Positions 44,280-56,209 of a DNA stretch of 64,000 nt are shown one piece after another. Under the pieces are notes generated by a model. The model was given only the letters and a program-made list of their open reading frames with translations. It did not search any database and had not been told where the DNA came from. The number at the start of each line of letters is the position of its first letter. Position 1 is the stretch's first letter. A program made the position numbers and the translations under genes. This DNA is from Toxorhynchites rutilus septentrionalis (Eukaryota; Arthropoda; Insecta; Diptera; Culicidae). The stretch lies in NCBI RefSeq assembly GCF_029784135.1, contig NC_073745.1:85264666-85328665 (forward strand). Direction: 5' to 3'.

Positions 44280-45150
44280 GTTATCCGTAAAGCTCGGAAA
44301 AGCTTACTAATCAAAGCTACACCAACGTATCGATTGAATTTGAAATATGAGCCGACATCCTTCTGGTCCAACTTTAGAAATCTGAAAAAAGACTACCGGA
44401 AACCTAACGAAATGACGGATGCCGGTACAAACACAGACACACTAGCAATTTCTGTTAAGTCATTTGCAGATTTCTTCAGCAACGTGCACAATGATGACTC
44501 ATCCGTCCCCTCGCCATTGATATGTTGTAATATTCAGTCACTGAAAACGATGTTGTTACGGCCTTAATAAAAGATGTCATTTCGAAAGGTGCTCCGTCAT
44601 TTTTAAGGACTGTGGATGCCTTGAAGATTCTGATCCGGCTTATTAACACCCGATCTCTTCGTGAGAGCACGTTTCCTGAGGTATACAAAACGGCGTCAGT
44701 CGTGTGTCACTCATGTTTACATAATCAACTGCAAAGCCATCGAGCGTGCCGATTTTATCCGGGATATTATCTCATGGACAGCAAACTGAAATCTACTGAG
44801 CATATCAACACTTTTGTCGTAAAAATATTTGCAACATTGGGATTCATTCGGCAGGTCCCTGTACTGCTTATTGGTATGAATTGTATTGGATTATATGCCA
44901 CATTCGTGTGGTCTGTATATCACACAACTCATAATACTCGAATAGAGAAGATGCACCGTTATTTCATCCGCTATGATCTGAGACTACTGCCAAAGAAACG
45001 ATGAACCTTATCCACCCGAATATGAATATTTTCGAAGACTAGTTAAATTGGAAACGCTATTAGCAAGCCGAACTGTTGTCTGGCAATATCGACTGTTCGG
45101 AGCAAATTGGCGAAGTGAGGCTGAGGCTGATTTTCAAGTCGATGTCAATA
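44280..45150 (+). pseudogene. Non-LTR retrotransposon (Jockey/R1-like) RT fragments
   Basis: FADFFSNVHNDDS and the following KGAPSFLRTVDALKILIRLI with SLRESTFPEVYKTASVV match the early RT region of Jockey-like LINEs. After a deletion, STEHINTFVVKIFATLGFI and NTRIEKMHRYFIRYDLRLLP match the region after the catalytic box, and LPPYEYF with ETLLASRTVV follows in other frames. The FADD box is deleted. It is a 5'-truncated, decayed copy. Confidence 0.72.
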
Positions 45151-46222
45151 AATAAACAAAACAGTGGCTAATTTCAGACGATTGTTCTGGATTGCTGATC
45201 CGTTCAGTTACGAGGAGTATTTGTTAGGATTTATCGACTGGTTGCTTGGTAAAAGCTAATAATATTAAATTTATTTCCAATGCCACCATACATAGAGTAT
45301 GACTTTTTTGTGTGACAACCGACTTCAAGACTCCAAGATTTTTATCGCTCAAAATTATTTACAATAATTTTGAGCTTTTAAGATTTAATTTTTCATCATC
45401 CGTTACAATTTGCTACATAAACGGTGTGATTTCGTTGCGTTTATGACGCGAGACGCCAATGGAGATGCGACCCTTAAATGTTTTTGGGTTAAATAGTGTA
45501 GGACCCATTACAGCGTTTTAGCAAGCTTCACCAGGTGCAAATAAAAGGTGTTTTTGGATATTTGTAATGAACCTCTCATTCAGATCAACGCTTTTATTGA
45601 TAAATACGAAATTGGAATTGAAAACGTTAAAAAATATTGCAAAATGTAGAGCAGATTTCATATATTTTTGATAAAAGATGTGAGCATATATTTCTATACT
45701 ATTCATTCAGTGCATCCACGTGGACATTATCTAAACCCTCACCCCCCTTATCGTGGACAATCGTGGACATTTTCGTACTCTCTGATATCGAGATATGTTA
45801 TGAAAATAATTAATTCTAATAATTTAACTGTTGTTCGTTTTTTTCAATAGAACGAATTCATTTAAGTTGTTCAATGATTGATGGCGTAACGCCCGCTTCA
45901 TTGAACATCCATCTACAAATACACAAGTAACATCAATTCATCTAAAGCAGGGAGCATCTCCGACGAGCTGGAAGCCTTTTTGAATGAGCACAATAAGTTA
46001 TCGAAATTCTTCAAATCACATTTGCTCGGATTACAAAATGACAATCACGCTATTGTCATCAACCCTGATAAAACATCAGCTGGAGAGCACGTGTGTAGAT
46101 CCAAAGCACAAGCGCTGCTGGAATCATCATGATAGCACGGTGACACGAGAAATTTAATGCGAAGAAAAAACAATAATCTGGAATTCATCGTTGACACACA
46201 CCGTTCATAGGACCCTCGCTAT
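45151..46222. other. Spacer with repeat fragments
   Basis: The piece at 45225-45265 (ATCGACTGGTTGCTTGGTA) resembles 36931-36951 inside the second hAT relic. CCACGTGGACATT and CCCTCACCCCCC near 45716-45750 belong to the dispersed CACGTGG repeat. No gene is recognised. Confidence 0.4.
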
Positions 46223-46707
46223 GTTCTTCTTCAATGGCACTAACGTTCCCAAGGTTTGCCTTCTCAACGTAGTACTACTTGCGTTATTTTTATTAGTAAA
46301 TAGTTGAGATTTCTATGACGAACAATACGCCTTGAATGTATTCTGGAGTGGCAAGCTCAAGAATGTGCTCCCTTGGCCGAGTGGTTAGCGTCATAACTAA
46401 CATGCCGAGTGTTCGGGTTCGATTCCCGTTCTGGTCGGGGGAATTTTTCGTCAAAGAAATTTCCTCCGACTTGCACTGTGATCACGCGTATTCTAGAGCT
46501 TGCCACTCAGAATGCATTCAAGGCGTGTTATTTGGCATAGAAATCTCAACTAAGTACTAATAAAAATGACGCAAGTAATACTACGTTGAGACGGCGAAGT
46601 TCCTCTAGGAACGTTAGTGCCATTGAAGAAGAAGAAGAAGAAGCTCAAGAATACGCGTGACTACAGTGCAAGTCAGAAGGGTTTCTTTAACGAAAAATCT
46701 CTTGCAT
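46223..46707 (-). mobile_element. Older GAA-tail SINE, split by a younger copy
   Basis: The antisense SINE body is readable from the TTCTTCTTCAATGGCAC tail at 46223 to 46364 and continues at 46653-46707. The tRNA head is missing. The gap holds a complete younger copy in opposite orientation. Confidence 0.8.
46365..46640 (+). mobile_element. tRNA-headed SINE with GAA tail, copy 2
   Basis: Full length (276 bp), with the pol III A box TGGCCGAGTGGTTAG and B box GGTTCGATTCC and a (GAA)n tail. AAGCTCAAGAAT flanks it at 46353-46364 and 46641-46652, a perfect 12-bp duplication. It differs from copy 1 at only a few positions. Confidence 0.9.
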
Positions 46708-48692
46708 AAACATTAGACCAACGAGACCCCGTCACAGATACTTAATTCATTATGAACATCATTTCTCATTTTGATTTAATATTTCTGAACATGCGACGAA
46801 ACAAACAGAGGGCGCGCTCGACGGATTTTTATGTTTATCATATGGTGATTTGACATGGTCAAGAAACGCCAATTCAAGATATCGTAAGCTGTGCCAACAA
46901 TTTATGGTCGACATATACGCGAAGGTAGAGATTGAACGACTGCAATTCTTACTACACAATCAACAAAAACGGTGCGAGGAATAACACATTCACTTGCGAG
47001 ACACTATCATGAGCAACGCCGACACAGCTTTAGTATGCATTGTCATGACATTGCGCGTGTGTTCAAACACAAAATGAAGTTCGATCGTATTCGTCCCCAC
47101 ATATTGTTGTATTCTGTTGAATGGAAAAAGCGCAATTTTGCATTCTGTTCAAGCTCAAGTCCAATCGAGTTGAGCAAATGTGACAACCTTGCCACGCAAT
47201 TCGACGTAAACAACATTGGTCTCCATGTTCCATTTCTATGAAGTAATAGTAATGGTTTTTCGGGTGGAATAAACACGCAAAATTTAGTATTCAAACACAT
47301 TCAAAACAAATTTAGCATCCAAACAAAATCGAATAATAATTTTCATTCAAATTTCAACAATTTAGAATTATTTCCGGAATTATGCCGATCAGATAGAGAG
47401 TAAATTGAACCACAAATACGGATGACTTATTTTGACCATTGTTTCGCGACAAGGCGAACGAATTTAAGAGTGTAAATGTCGATTTCGATCGAATTGTAAA
47501 ATCCGATCACTCATATGCATATATGAATATTGAGTTCTACAAATCGGTGAAGAGTAATAAAAACATCCATGAATAAAGGAAGCAATATGGCTGTGTTTCA
47601 AACTTAGATTACCGATGTGAATACTCCTCGATGACAACGATAAAATAACGCGATTCCAAACAGGCCGATTAATCAGCTCCATTGAAGTTAGCTGGCGTAT
47701 CGCTGTTTTCCAATTTATGAACGAGACCAAGCTGTTATAAACTAAGCCATGTTGAAAATCACATGCACGTATTTTCTAACAAGGAGATTACTTTTTTCAG
47801 TTGACGTTTAGCTTTTAAGAGATCAAACATGTCAGTTACGTTAATGAAATACACCAAGAAACATCATATAACCTTTCGTTCAAATCATTTAATTGGTTTT
47901 TTTATCGGTCACATTCGATTTATTTTAAAGATCGTTAAAATATTCAAACACACTTACAATACATTAGTATGTTTTATTCTACACCCAAAATATTCACTAG
48001 AAATAATTTATTTGGCAGAACAACGTTTACCTGGTCAGCTAGTGTATTAAAATATATATCTTATATATATATATTTCGCAAACTAAAGAATCACTCGAAA
48101 GAAAAGGAAAACTCTCGACAATAAAATATGTGTTCTCTAGAATTATCTGGAATTTTGATGTTTCTCGAAACCGTAACGGTAACAGTGACCCTAGACGAGA
48201 TGACTCCTGTGTTATGTATGGATGAAATAAAAAAAAACTCACCAATGTAATATAAGATAATTACCAATCCCGAACATAATTATCAATTTTTCTCATCAGT
48301 TAAAACATGTTACTTCAATATAGAGAGAACATATTTGAAATGGAAAAGGTAATTTAGTTTTATAATTCTTATTTTCTGAGTGTTTATTCAACCCAATGCG
48401 AATTTTAATTGAACTAACAACACCTAATACTATATGTAGAGCATATAGGATATCACTTTTTCGAATATTTTTTCATTTTTCAATTTTTTTCTCACTGCAT
48501 GAACTTGGGTGAAAATGAACACAACAAAACAGACAGCTTAAACCGAGCGACCCGTTCTCGAGCGGGAACACACTCCAAATACTTTCATGTATTTGCAATG
48601 CTGATTTCCCCCAGGCAGCTTGGCATCAACAGAGACATCAACTGTTAGGGAACCGCCGCATGTGTCGTCAATTTCGTCCAATCAGAAGAGGG
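46708..48692. other. Spacer, partly an old repeat near 47800-48060
   Basis: No gene is recognised. CAACGTTTACCTGGTCAGCTAG near 48021-48042, read in reverse, is like the CTAGCTAACCCGGCAAAC start of the tandem repeat at 55493, so a member of that repeat family may end here in antisense. Short TA runs follow. Confidence 0.4.
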
Positions 48693-48694
48693 TA

Positions 48695-49981
48695 AAGCAT
48701 AGTTCATCTTAAATCTGGTCGCACTGTATATTATACCACAGCGCTCCTAGTGGTCGGATCTAGAATGTTTTGACTGCACTTTGTTTTGGAATGTTTCCTC
48801 TATCAGTGCTGAAAAATTTCATTACGATTCGTTTTGTTTCAAAAAAGTTACACGTGATGGAATTCGCGAAACGAAAATTAATTTTGAACACTCACGTCAA
48901 AAACCCGACGTGGTCAGGTTCAAAAATCGCGAAATCGTTGAAGAAATCGGTCAAATCGACCGTGTGCAGCGTTCTCAAACGTTTCCGTGAGATGCATACT
49001 ATCGATCGGCAGGTTCATACCAAGCGTCATAGTGGAACTAAGGATCGGAAACTGCATTTGAAGGTGTTGAGAACGATCAAGGCAAGCCCAGGGCAGTCGG
49101 ACTATGACATCGCCAAGAAATTCAATGCCGACCGGTGCACCGTCAGAAGGATTCGTCTGCGCGAAGGAATACGATCTTATCGGGCCAGTAAGCAACCAAA
49201 CCGAATATTGAAGCAGAATGTAGTAGCCAAAGGACGTACCCGGAAGTTATACAACAAGGTTCTAACGAAGTACGACGGATGCATCCTCATGGATGACGAA
49301 ACGTACGTGAAGATGGATTTTGGGTAGCTTCCAGGCCAAATTTATAAAGCCACTGGTCGGGGTGATGTCCCCGGCAAGTTCACATTCGTTTTTGCCGATA
49401 AATTTGCAAGAAAGTGTTTGATCTGGCAAGGTATTTGCAGCTGCGGACGAAAAACCCCGGTTTTTGTGACAAACAAGACCATGGACTCAAAAATGTACAA
49501 GGAGGAGTTCCTGAGAAAACGTATTCTTCCGTACATTAGATCTCACAAAGGACCAGTAAAGTGTTGGCCAGATTTGGCAAGCTGCCACTACAGCAAAGAG
49601 GTACTACAGTGGTATCGAGACAACGGGGTGGATTTTGTCGAAAAGGACATCAACCCACCCAACTACCCTCAATTTCGCCCTATCGAAAAATATTTGGCAA
49701 TTGTCAAGCAGAAGATGTAGAAGAATGGTAGGACGACTCGGGATGTAACAGAGATGAAGAGATGGTGGAACAATATGGACACTGAGGTCAGCGAACAGGG
49801 TGTCTAAACTATGATGAGTGGTAGAGATTTAATCAAAACCACATCGGAATGATTTTTTTTTATTTTTCCTTTAAAGTGCAATAAAAGAACTACATTTTGA
49901 GTCCATAACATTTTTGTTTTGTTCACATAGCTCCGAGATAGACCCGTTTTAATGCGTCCAGATTTAAGATGAACTCTGCTT
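48695..49981 (+). mobile_element. ITmD37E-family transposon, near complete
   Basis: The 1287-bp unit has TIRs starting AAGCA(T/G)AGTTCATCTTAAA and ending with the complement. TA flanks both sides (48693-48694 and 49982-49983). A transposase frame spans most of it with only two nonsense codons. It is a different subfamily from the 29037 copy, since the TIRs differ. Confidence 0.88.
48857..49807 (+). pseudogene. ITmD37E transposase with two in-frame TAG codons
   Basis: MEFAKRK starts the protein. Helix-turn-helix segments (SGSKIAKSLKKSVKSTVCSV and SDYDIAKKFNADRCTVRRI) precede MDDETYVKMDF, the first catalytic aspartate. The second is in WPDLASCHYS and the glutamate in FRPIEKYLA, with exactly 37 residues between them, the family signature. 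TAG at 49325-49327 and TAG at 49718-49720 interrupt an otherwise single frame. The enzyme would cut and paste the element; here it is disabled unless the stops are read through. Confidence 0.88.
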
Positions 49982-49983
49982 TA

Positions 49984-50359
49984 TTTCCGTTTGGATAAGG
50001 GTTAAGATTTTTCAATTGTTCGATGGTTAGTTTCATGACATATATTCTTTTATTCAATAGAAAAAAATGTTATGGAGTGCCGAAATCGATTGACGCAAAA
50101 ATTTAATCAATCCATCATAAAATGACTGAGCAATAAGCGTTTGAAATTGGACAATTTTCACGAAGTGCTTGATTTTCGATTTTTAATTTGTACCCCAATA
50201 TGTTCCCGATAGACGTAATACTACGTCAAAAATGTTGACACCCCCTACTCTGAACACCCCCCATCGGAGGGTGGTCCTCGAAGGGCACTGGTACCGATTC
50301 TGGTGAGTAAAAATTTCCCGATTGAACAAAATGTCCCAGTCCGTGACGGGATGGCGTTG
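49984..50359. other. Spacer
   Basis: Non-coding. GACGTAATACTACGTC near 50213 is a short palindrome also seen in variant form at 9579 (GACGTAGGACTACGTC). No gene. Confidence 0.4.
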
Positions 50360-53160
50360 GCGATTCCATATTTTACACTATAATGGACTGAACTGGAATG
50401 ATTAATCGATAACACGAAGTTCCACTGCTTGTATCAATTTCAGTAGATATTTGATTAAGCAGGAGTATAACCCTAGTGTAAGAAGCACTGAAGCATGGAG
50501 AGGTTGGGTAGTCATTATATGTGCCATACCGTTCGGATAAGAGGCACTTAAGGGGCCTTGTATGGGTTATATCCCCTGTGTCAGAAATGTAATGAAGTTT
50601 GAAGAAGGTGGTGTCACACTTTAGGTAGGCCATACCCTCCGTATGGGAGATGCTGGATTGTGAAAAGGGTGGCATTTCAACTGTTGTTCCGACACGTCCC
50701 ACGTATGATCACTCTACACCAGGGATGACCAAACGGTAGACCGCGGTCTACCGGTCGCCCGCGTAGATATTCTTAGGTGCCCGCTAGCTGGTCTATGATA
50801 GTGTCACCTCCAGAATTAATTGTAAGAATAGATATATCTTCAGTTGTTCGACCATAACTTGTAATCAAACGAAAAATAGTCACTAGGAACAATTTCTATA
50901 ATTTATTCTCCAGGCATATCATTTGCTAAATGACCGATTGAAAATGCTGGACACATCCGGCATAAGGTTTAATGAAGTATTGTTATTTTTATTCGAGAAA
51001 TTAGATGAGTAATGTAAATTAATTTTGCGAATTTCTTTTAAGAAATATAGTCATGAATAGAACAACATGAGAAACTAATAATTTCTTAAATTACATATTG
51101 GGCCCTATTACAGAGTCTAGTTGAACAGAATTTTGCTCGTAAGCTCTATTTTGGTGTTATAGATACAATCGGGTGAAAGCTGTCGGCATAATTTTGCTTG
51201 TTACATTCCTAATTTTTTCCTTTGGAAAAAATTTCGACAACATTTCGAATATGCTTTTGGAGAACTCGATTCGATTAGATTCTATCGATTTATAAAATAC
51301 GAAAATTTGCTTGGTGTGATAGTTATAGGGATCGAATTGACCGTTCGATTCAATTCACATAATGAGGGCCAATAATTCTGATAGATAGTTCTTATTAGTG
51401 ATGAAACGGATAGTCGTTTGACCGGATACCGGATATCCGGCAAGCTTCGAGGCCGCATTTTTATTTGCAAATACGAAACTTGAAGAAACTGCATGTGAGC
51501 ATGAAGCAAATAAAGATTTATATTTCAGGAAGTAATAAACGCATTTTTACATAAAAATGAGGAACTATGATTGAATTTTCCGTATAGAATGAATACTTCC
51601 TAATAGAGTATCAAGTTTTCAAACAAGTGTGAAAAACCTATTTTACGACAAAGTACTACGAATTACCAGAACCAAATCCCATCATGAGACATATCGAACG
51701 ACGCATAGACGCATAATTTGATCAACTTCACCTCGATGCTACATTTTGAAATTATCCGCTAAAAAATTTCAAATTAACGCTTAAGGATTTTTTTTAACAA
51801 AACTTTCCATATCATTTTGGGGTTTTAGCACCTGTACTAATTTTAAAAATAATTGGGTATAAATCTAACAAAGTAATTTGAAAATATACACATTTTTCTG
51901 AAAATAGTGATCAATTTGTCCTCGGTTTACGGTACGGTTAATTCGCAAGGCTCGCTACAGTTTATCTTTCAGTCCCTTGCAGTAGTGTTTACAGTGAAAG
52001 ACTGTTCTCTGAACGTACAAAGCAAAGCGTAATCGATCATTGTAAAAACATTATGATAAATGTAAGAGCGTTGATGAATTAATTTTATGAGTTAATATTA
52101 ACCCAATTTAAAAAAAATATATTTAAAAAAAAGATTGTGTTAATGAAAAATCATTGTTTTTTTTTCTAATATCCGGTATCCGGCCAGATAGCGAATATTG
52201 GCCGGATAGTTACAGGATATCAGTTTCATCTGTATTTCTTAAACCTCTTGGTAATTGAGGAATATAATAATCATCTTGGGTGTATTATTATGAAAAATAA
52301 ATGCATGTTGCAAATGCAGATTGTATGTCATAAATGACAATTTTCTTGAAAAAAACACGACATTAATTGATTAGACTTTACAGAAAATAAAGTATAACTT
52401 GTCAATTATTCAGTAACCAATAATTATTTTTATTTTATAAAATAATTTATCATTGAATATTCATTGATTATTGATTATGATTTTCCTTTAATTAACCCTC
52501 CTATACTCGAGCATACGGTCTCACAGTCCGAGAATCAATAATTTTGTTTTGAGGAGGCTGAGTTAAATAATTATTGAAACTGGAAATATTTTATATCTTT
52601 TGTACTTCAAATAAATACCAATAACGCCTAAAAATACACAGTAGCAAAATTACAAAAAAGACACGCACGAATTCTACGAGTTATGATTTTACGCGTGAGT
52701 ACAGGAGGGTTGAAACTTTATTCTATCTTCTAGTACTAAATACATTTTCTAATGACTTTTTGATTCAGTCAACGTTGGTAGACCGCAGCCTAACATTTGG
52801 ACAATTAGTCGCCCGCAATGCCCAAAAGTCTGGCCACCTCTGCTCTACACCTTCGTGCGAAAGGTACTGAAGTGTGAAGAGGATTGTGGTGGAACAAACT
52901 CTCTGCGGAGAGTTCATCGAGTGATGGAAGCAAGGCGGAACACCGTCTCGTCAGCCTGCGTATGAAGTATCCGGATGAACGCATGATGGACGCAAACACT
53001 CCGTGAGAGCATATGAACCAAATATTGGCTTTCAGGTACAGCAACACGTGTATGATGGGGCATCTCTTCTATGTGGAGAGCATTGAAGTGGTGATGAATA
53101 TTCTATTCAGTGTGGTGTCAGACACTTAGGAGGCGATTGACCATTAGGGTAAAAGCTCAT
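50360..53160. repeat. Degenerate tandem repeat, split by a hAT-type element
   Basis: Phrases such as GCACTGAAG-GTG-AGAGG and TGGTGTCA-ACTT-AGG recur every 70-80 bases at 50460-50700 and 52855-53130. The two halves were once continuous: the sequence resumes after the element at 52851. The units are too diverged for a consensus by eye. Confidence 0.5.
50720..52842. mobile_element. Third hAT-type element with 8-bp target duplication, non-autonomous
   Basis: The left end, CAGGGATGACCAAACGGTAG, resembles the reverse complement of the right end, CAGAGGTGGCCAGACTTTTG. CTCTACAC flanks both sides (50712-50719 and 52843-52850). GGTAGACCGC occurs near both ends. No transposase frame is recognised in its 2.1 kb. 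A GGGCCCTATTACAG motif at 51101 resembles the start of the 38463 MITE. Confidence 0.75.
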
Positions 53161-53418
53161 AGCTCGATTTGATTCTTATTAAAGTGATTGATTGTAGGTA
53201 AAATGATCAAGTAAATTATATTTAAAGGATAGTGTATTGAAATGATTCAAAAAGATTCTAGACAGAAAGTAATGGAATTTTTAGATAAATGTATGTTTGA
53301 AATTTATTAAATTAGCGTATTTCTACAATGTTTAAAGGTCATCCTGTGACGAAAATTTCATTCGGATGCTGCAATCTGGAAATAGAGAAAAAAGATAGAT
53401 TATTAATGAAGTTGTAAA
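53161..53418. other. Spacer
   Basis: AT-rich, no recognised feature. Confidence 0.35.
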
Positions 53419-53420
53419 TA

Positions 53421-53643
53421 CGTGGTCTGTTCAAAAAATATCGCGACTTTCGAATTTACGCGGGTTACGTATATTCGATTCTAGTTTTTTTTGTGGCATT
53501 TCGTTGGTACTCATTTCTCTCACTTATGCTGACAAGTACGGCTATTTAGAATGTTCAGTTAATTTTCGACAACTGCTTTTCTTACACATGGTTTGGTTCA
53601 TGTTCGAAAGTCGAAAGCCGCGATACTTTTTGAACAGACCTCG
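53421..53643. repeat. 223-bp mariner-type MITE
   Basis: CGTGGTCTGTTCAAAAAATA at 53421 faces AGTATCGCGG-type inverted sequence ending TTTTTGAACAGACCTCG at 53643, with TA on each side (53419-53420 and 53644-53645). There is no coding capacity. Confidence 0.8.
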
Positions 53644-53819
53644 TAGATAAGTTATACTCTTGAGCTTGGTTAGACAGTACACTTCGTAGTTGCTTTCCGT
53701 GATTGGCCTGAATCATCGAAATTGTGCAAAGAACACACTGAATGACGCTTGGGAGTAATAATCCATTCTCAATGTGCAAGTTTCGGTGCATCGTAAAATT
53801 CTACAGGGCTTTTCTGATT

Positions 53820-54386
53820 AAACGCTCACGCAAAAAAAAATCGAATAGCCCCTTATAAAAAAAATTTTCGCTCCGTCGATGGTAACACTGCATTCCACAC
53901 TTCGGAACGATAATATTCGACTACTCGTTCAGTCTGATCGGATGGTTTTTAGTGTCAAGATGTCCAATTTACAAGAACGTGCATTTTTAATAAAGTCGTA
54001 TTACTCTTGCAATCGAAGCCTCAATGAAACTTTGTCCTCTTATGGTAAGAATTTCAACATTTCTCGTCGTCGATTACTTCCCCTGGGGGTACGTGAAGGA
54101 CCGTTGCTATGTTAGTAAGCCACAGAATTTGGAGGAACTAAAAGAAAAAAATTACTCGGATTTTCAACAGCATCGAAGTCTTAATGTTATAGTTGTGTAT
54201 GAAGAATTTTGTTCACCGTTTAAAACGCGTTATCGAAAAAAAGGGTGGTCTCATCGAAAATGTCCCAAAAAAAAAAAAAATTAAAAATAAAAATCGGTTC
54301 ACAAGTCTGTCACCTTGCTCTATTGCAAGTCTGCCAAAAATCGGTTCGCTTTTGTAGAAGTTATTAAATTTGTTGCGTGAGCGTTT
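53820..54386 (+). pseudogene. mariner-like element with internally deleted transposase
   Basis: AAACGCTCACGCAA at 53820 and its reverse complement at 54373-54386 are the terminal repeats. The start of a transposase, MSNLQERAFLIKSYYSCNRS, is joined near 54060 to a C-terminal segment, WGYVKDRCYVSKPQNLEELK. The catalytic middle is deleted. The second part matches the WGYVK...P.NL.EL tail of insect mariner-type transposases. Confidence 0.72.
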
Positions 54387-55413
54387 CATCTGATGAAGAT
54401 CCTCTAGATTAGTAATAAGATGAAGAATTAGATTGATTAATATCAAAACAAGCAGGAGTGAGAAAATCGAAAGAATAATAATGAATCGTATAAATAAAAT
54501 AGCGCCCAAGAGGGTAAAGTGAACTACCTATTTGTTCACTCATGAGGAGTGATCGTACGAATAGAAGATGCAGCATACAAGCAGTATGAGTGGTTTGAAG
54601 AGCTTAAACGGGCAGAATTCTCTACGTAGAACGAGATACACATCACAACATGGTGTAGCTTGGTCGAAACCAACCCAAATGGGTTATTTGAACTGATTGA
54701 GAACTAAAGATGACCAACGAATCAGAAACTTATCGTAATTCATGTTAAATTGACGTTAATTTTGTAAAGGAGCGAGAGTTTTCCCATCTGGTTCTATAGT
54801 TATGAAACACTGGAATTTTAGTTTTTTGGATGTTTCGCGCTTGAACATAACAATAAAGTTGAAATGGCCAGTCTTATGAATGAAGATACTTATTGTATTC
54901 TACACTATATACTTCAATTCAACCGACTTCTTACATATCTCTGGAAACTCAGAAAAAATGGGTGGTTCTATAGTTGTGAAACGCAAGGTATTATGCACGT
55001 AGGACTGCAGGGCTGCTTCCGCAATATGAGTTCGGTTCCATCAAATTTGGAAACATCGAAGCTATTGACAAGTCCCAGGGGGACTTGGGGGGGTTATGAT
55101 GTGATACCGTTGTTCTAAGTTGAGAACGCACGTCTTGCTTCCAGCACGGTCGCGATTAGACTCTTTTATTCAAACTCATATTTTACATTCATGTGCTTAT
55201 TCTATGCTCGCAGTGTATGTTTTTTAGTTTACAAAATGGTAGTATATATTAATTTTTTTTATATTTATAATAATTTGATATTAGATTAAAATGATTATAA
55301 TTGGTTGTATAATTTGATGAAATATATGTTTTTTGTTACATTCTACAAAGTTACAGTCTACAAAATTTTCAGTGTAATTCATATTTATCCACCACTCGTC
55401 CTATTGTCCTATT

Positions 55414-55415
<2 letters not shown>
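54387..55415. other. Spacer
   Basis: No gene recognised. GGTTCTATAGTT-TGAAAC occurs twice near 54790 and 54963, a short repeat. Confidence 0.35.

Positions 55416-55492
<77 letters not shown>
55416..55492. repeat. (TA)n microsatellite
   Basis: About 77 bases of pure TA repeat, abutting the 143-bp tandem repeat. Confidence 0.95.
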
Positions 55493-55493
<1 letters not shown>

Positions 55494-56175
55494 TAGCTAA
55501 CCCGGCAAACTTCGTCCCGCCCATTTACTTGATTAATTCTCGAGTAATGCAGAAATTTGTGTTTTATTTGTATGGCAGCCACCCCTAAGAGAGGGGGGAG
55601 GGGTATCTAACCACCATAGAAACATTCATTGCACCCTAAACTTTCCATATGCCTAATTTGGTTTAATTTGCTTGATTAATTCTCGGGTAATGCAAAAATT
55701 TGTGTTTCATTTGTACGGCAGCCCCCTCTAAGAGAGGGGGAAGGAGTATCTTAACACCATAGAAACATTTATTGCATCCTAAAACCTCCACATGCCAAAT
55801 TTGGTTTCATTTGCTTGATTAATTCTCGAGTAATGCAGAAATTTGTGTTTCATTTGTATGGCAGCCCCCCCTTTGAGTGGGGGAAGGACTGTCTAACCAT
55901 CATAGAAACATTTATTGCACCCTAAAACTTTCACATGCCAACTTTGGTTTCGTTTGCTTGGTTAATTTCCGAGTAATGCAGAAATTTGTGTTTCATTTGT
56001 ATGGCAGCCCCCCTTAGAGAGGGGGGAGGGGTCTCAAAATATCACGAAAACCTTCCCCGGCCCCAAAAACCCCTACATACCAATTTTCATGTCGATCGGT
56101 TCAGTAGTTTCCGAGTCTATAAGAATTAGACAGACAGACAGACATCACTCCATTTATATATATATATAGATAGAT
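55493..56175. repeat. Four-unit tandem repeat (about 143 bp each) with conserved ends
   Basis: CTTGATTAATTCTCG-type starts occur at 55528, 55672, 55814 and, as a variant, 55957. Each unit holds TTTGTATGGCAGCC and a G-rich run. The left end is CTAGCTAACCCGGCAAAC after (TA)n; the right end is GATCGGTTCAGTAGTTTCCG, a CAGA run and TATA repeats. Such ends are common in mosquito repeats. The class (LINE tail, Helitron-like or other) is not settled here. Confidence 0.85.
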
Positions 56176-56209
56176 ATATATAAGTTTTATTTTACATTTA
56201 CTTCTATTC

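Noticed and set aside
50213..50228. GACGTAATACTACGTC as an operator-like palindrome
   Set aside because: It is a single short palindrome in repeat-rich DNA with no linked gene.
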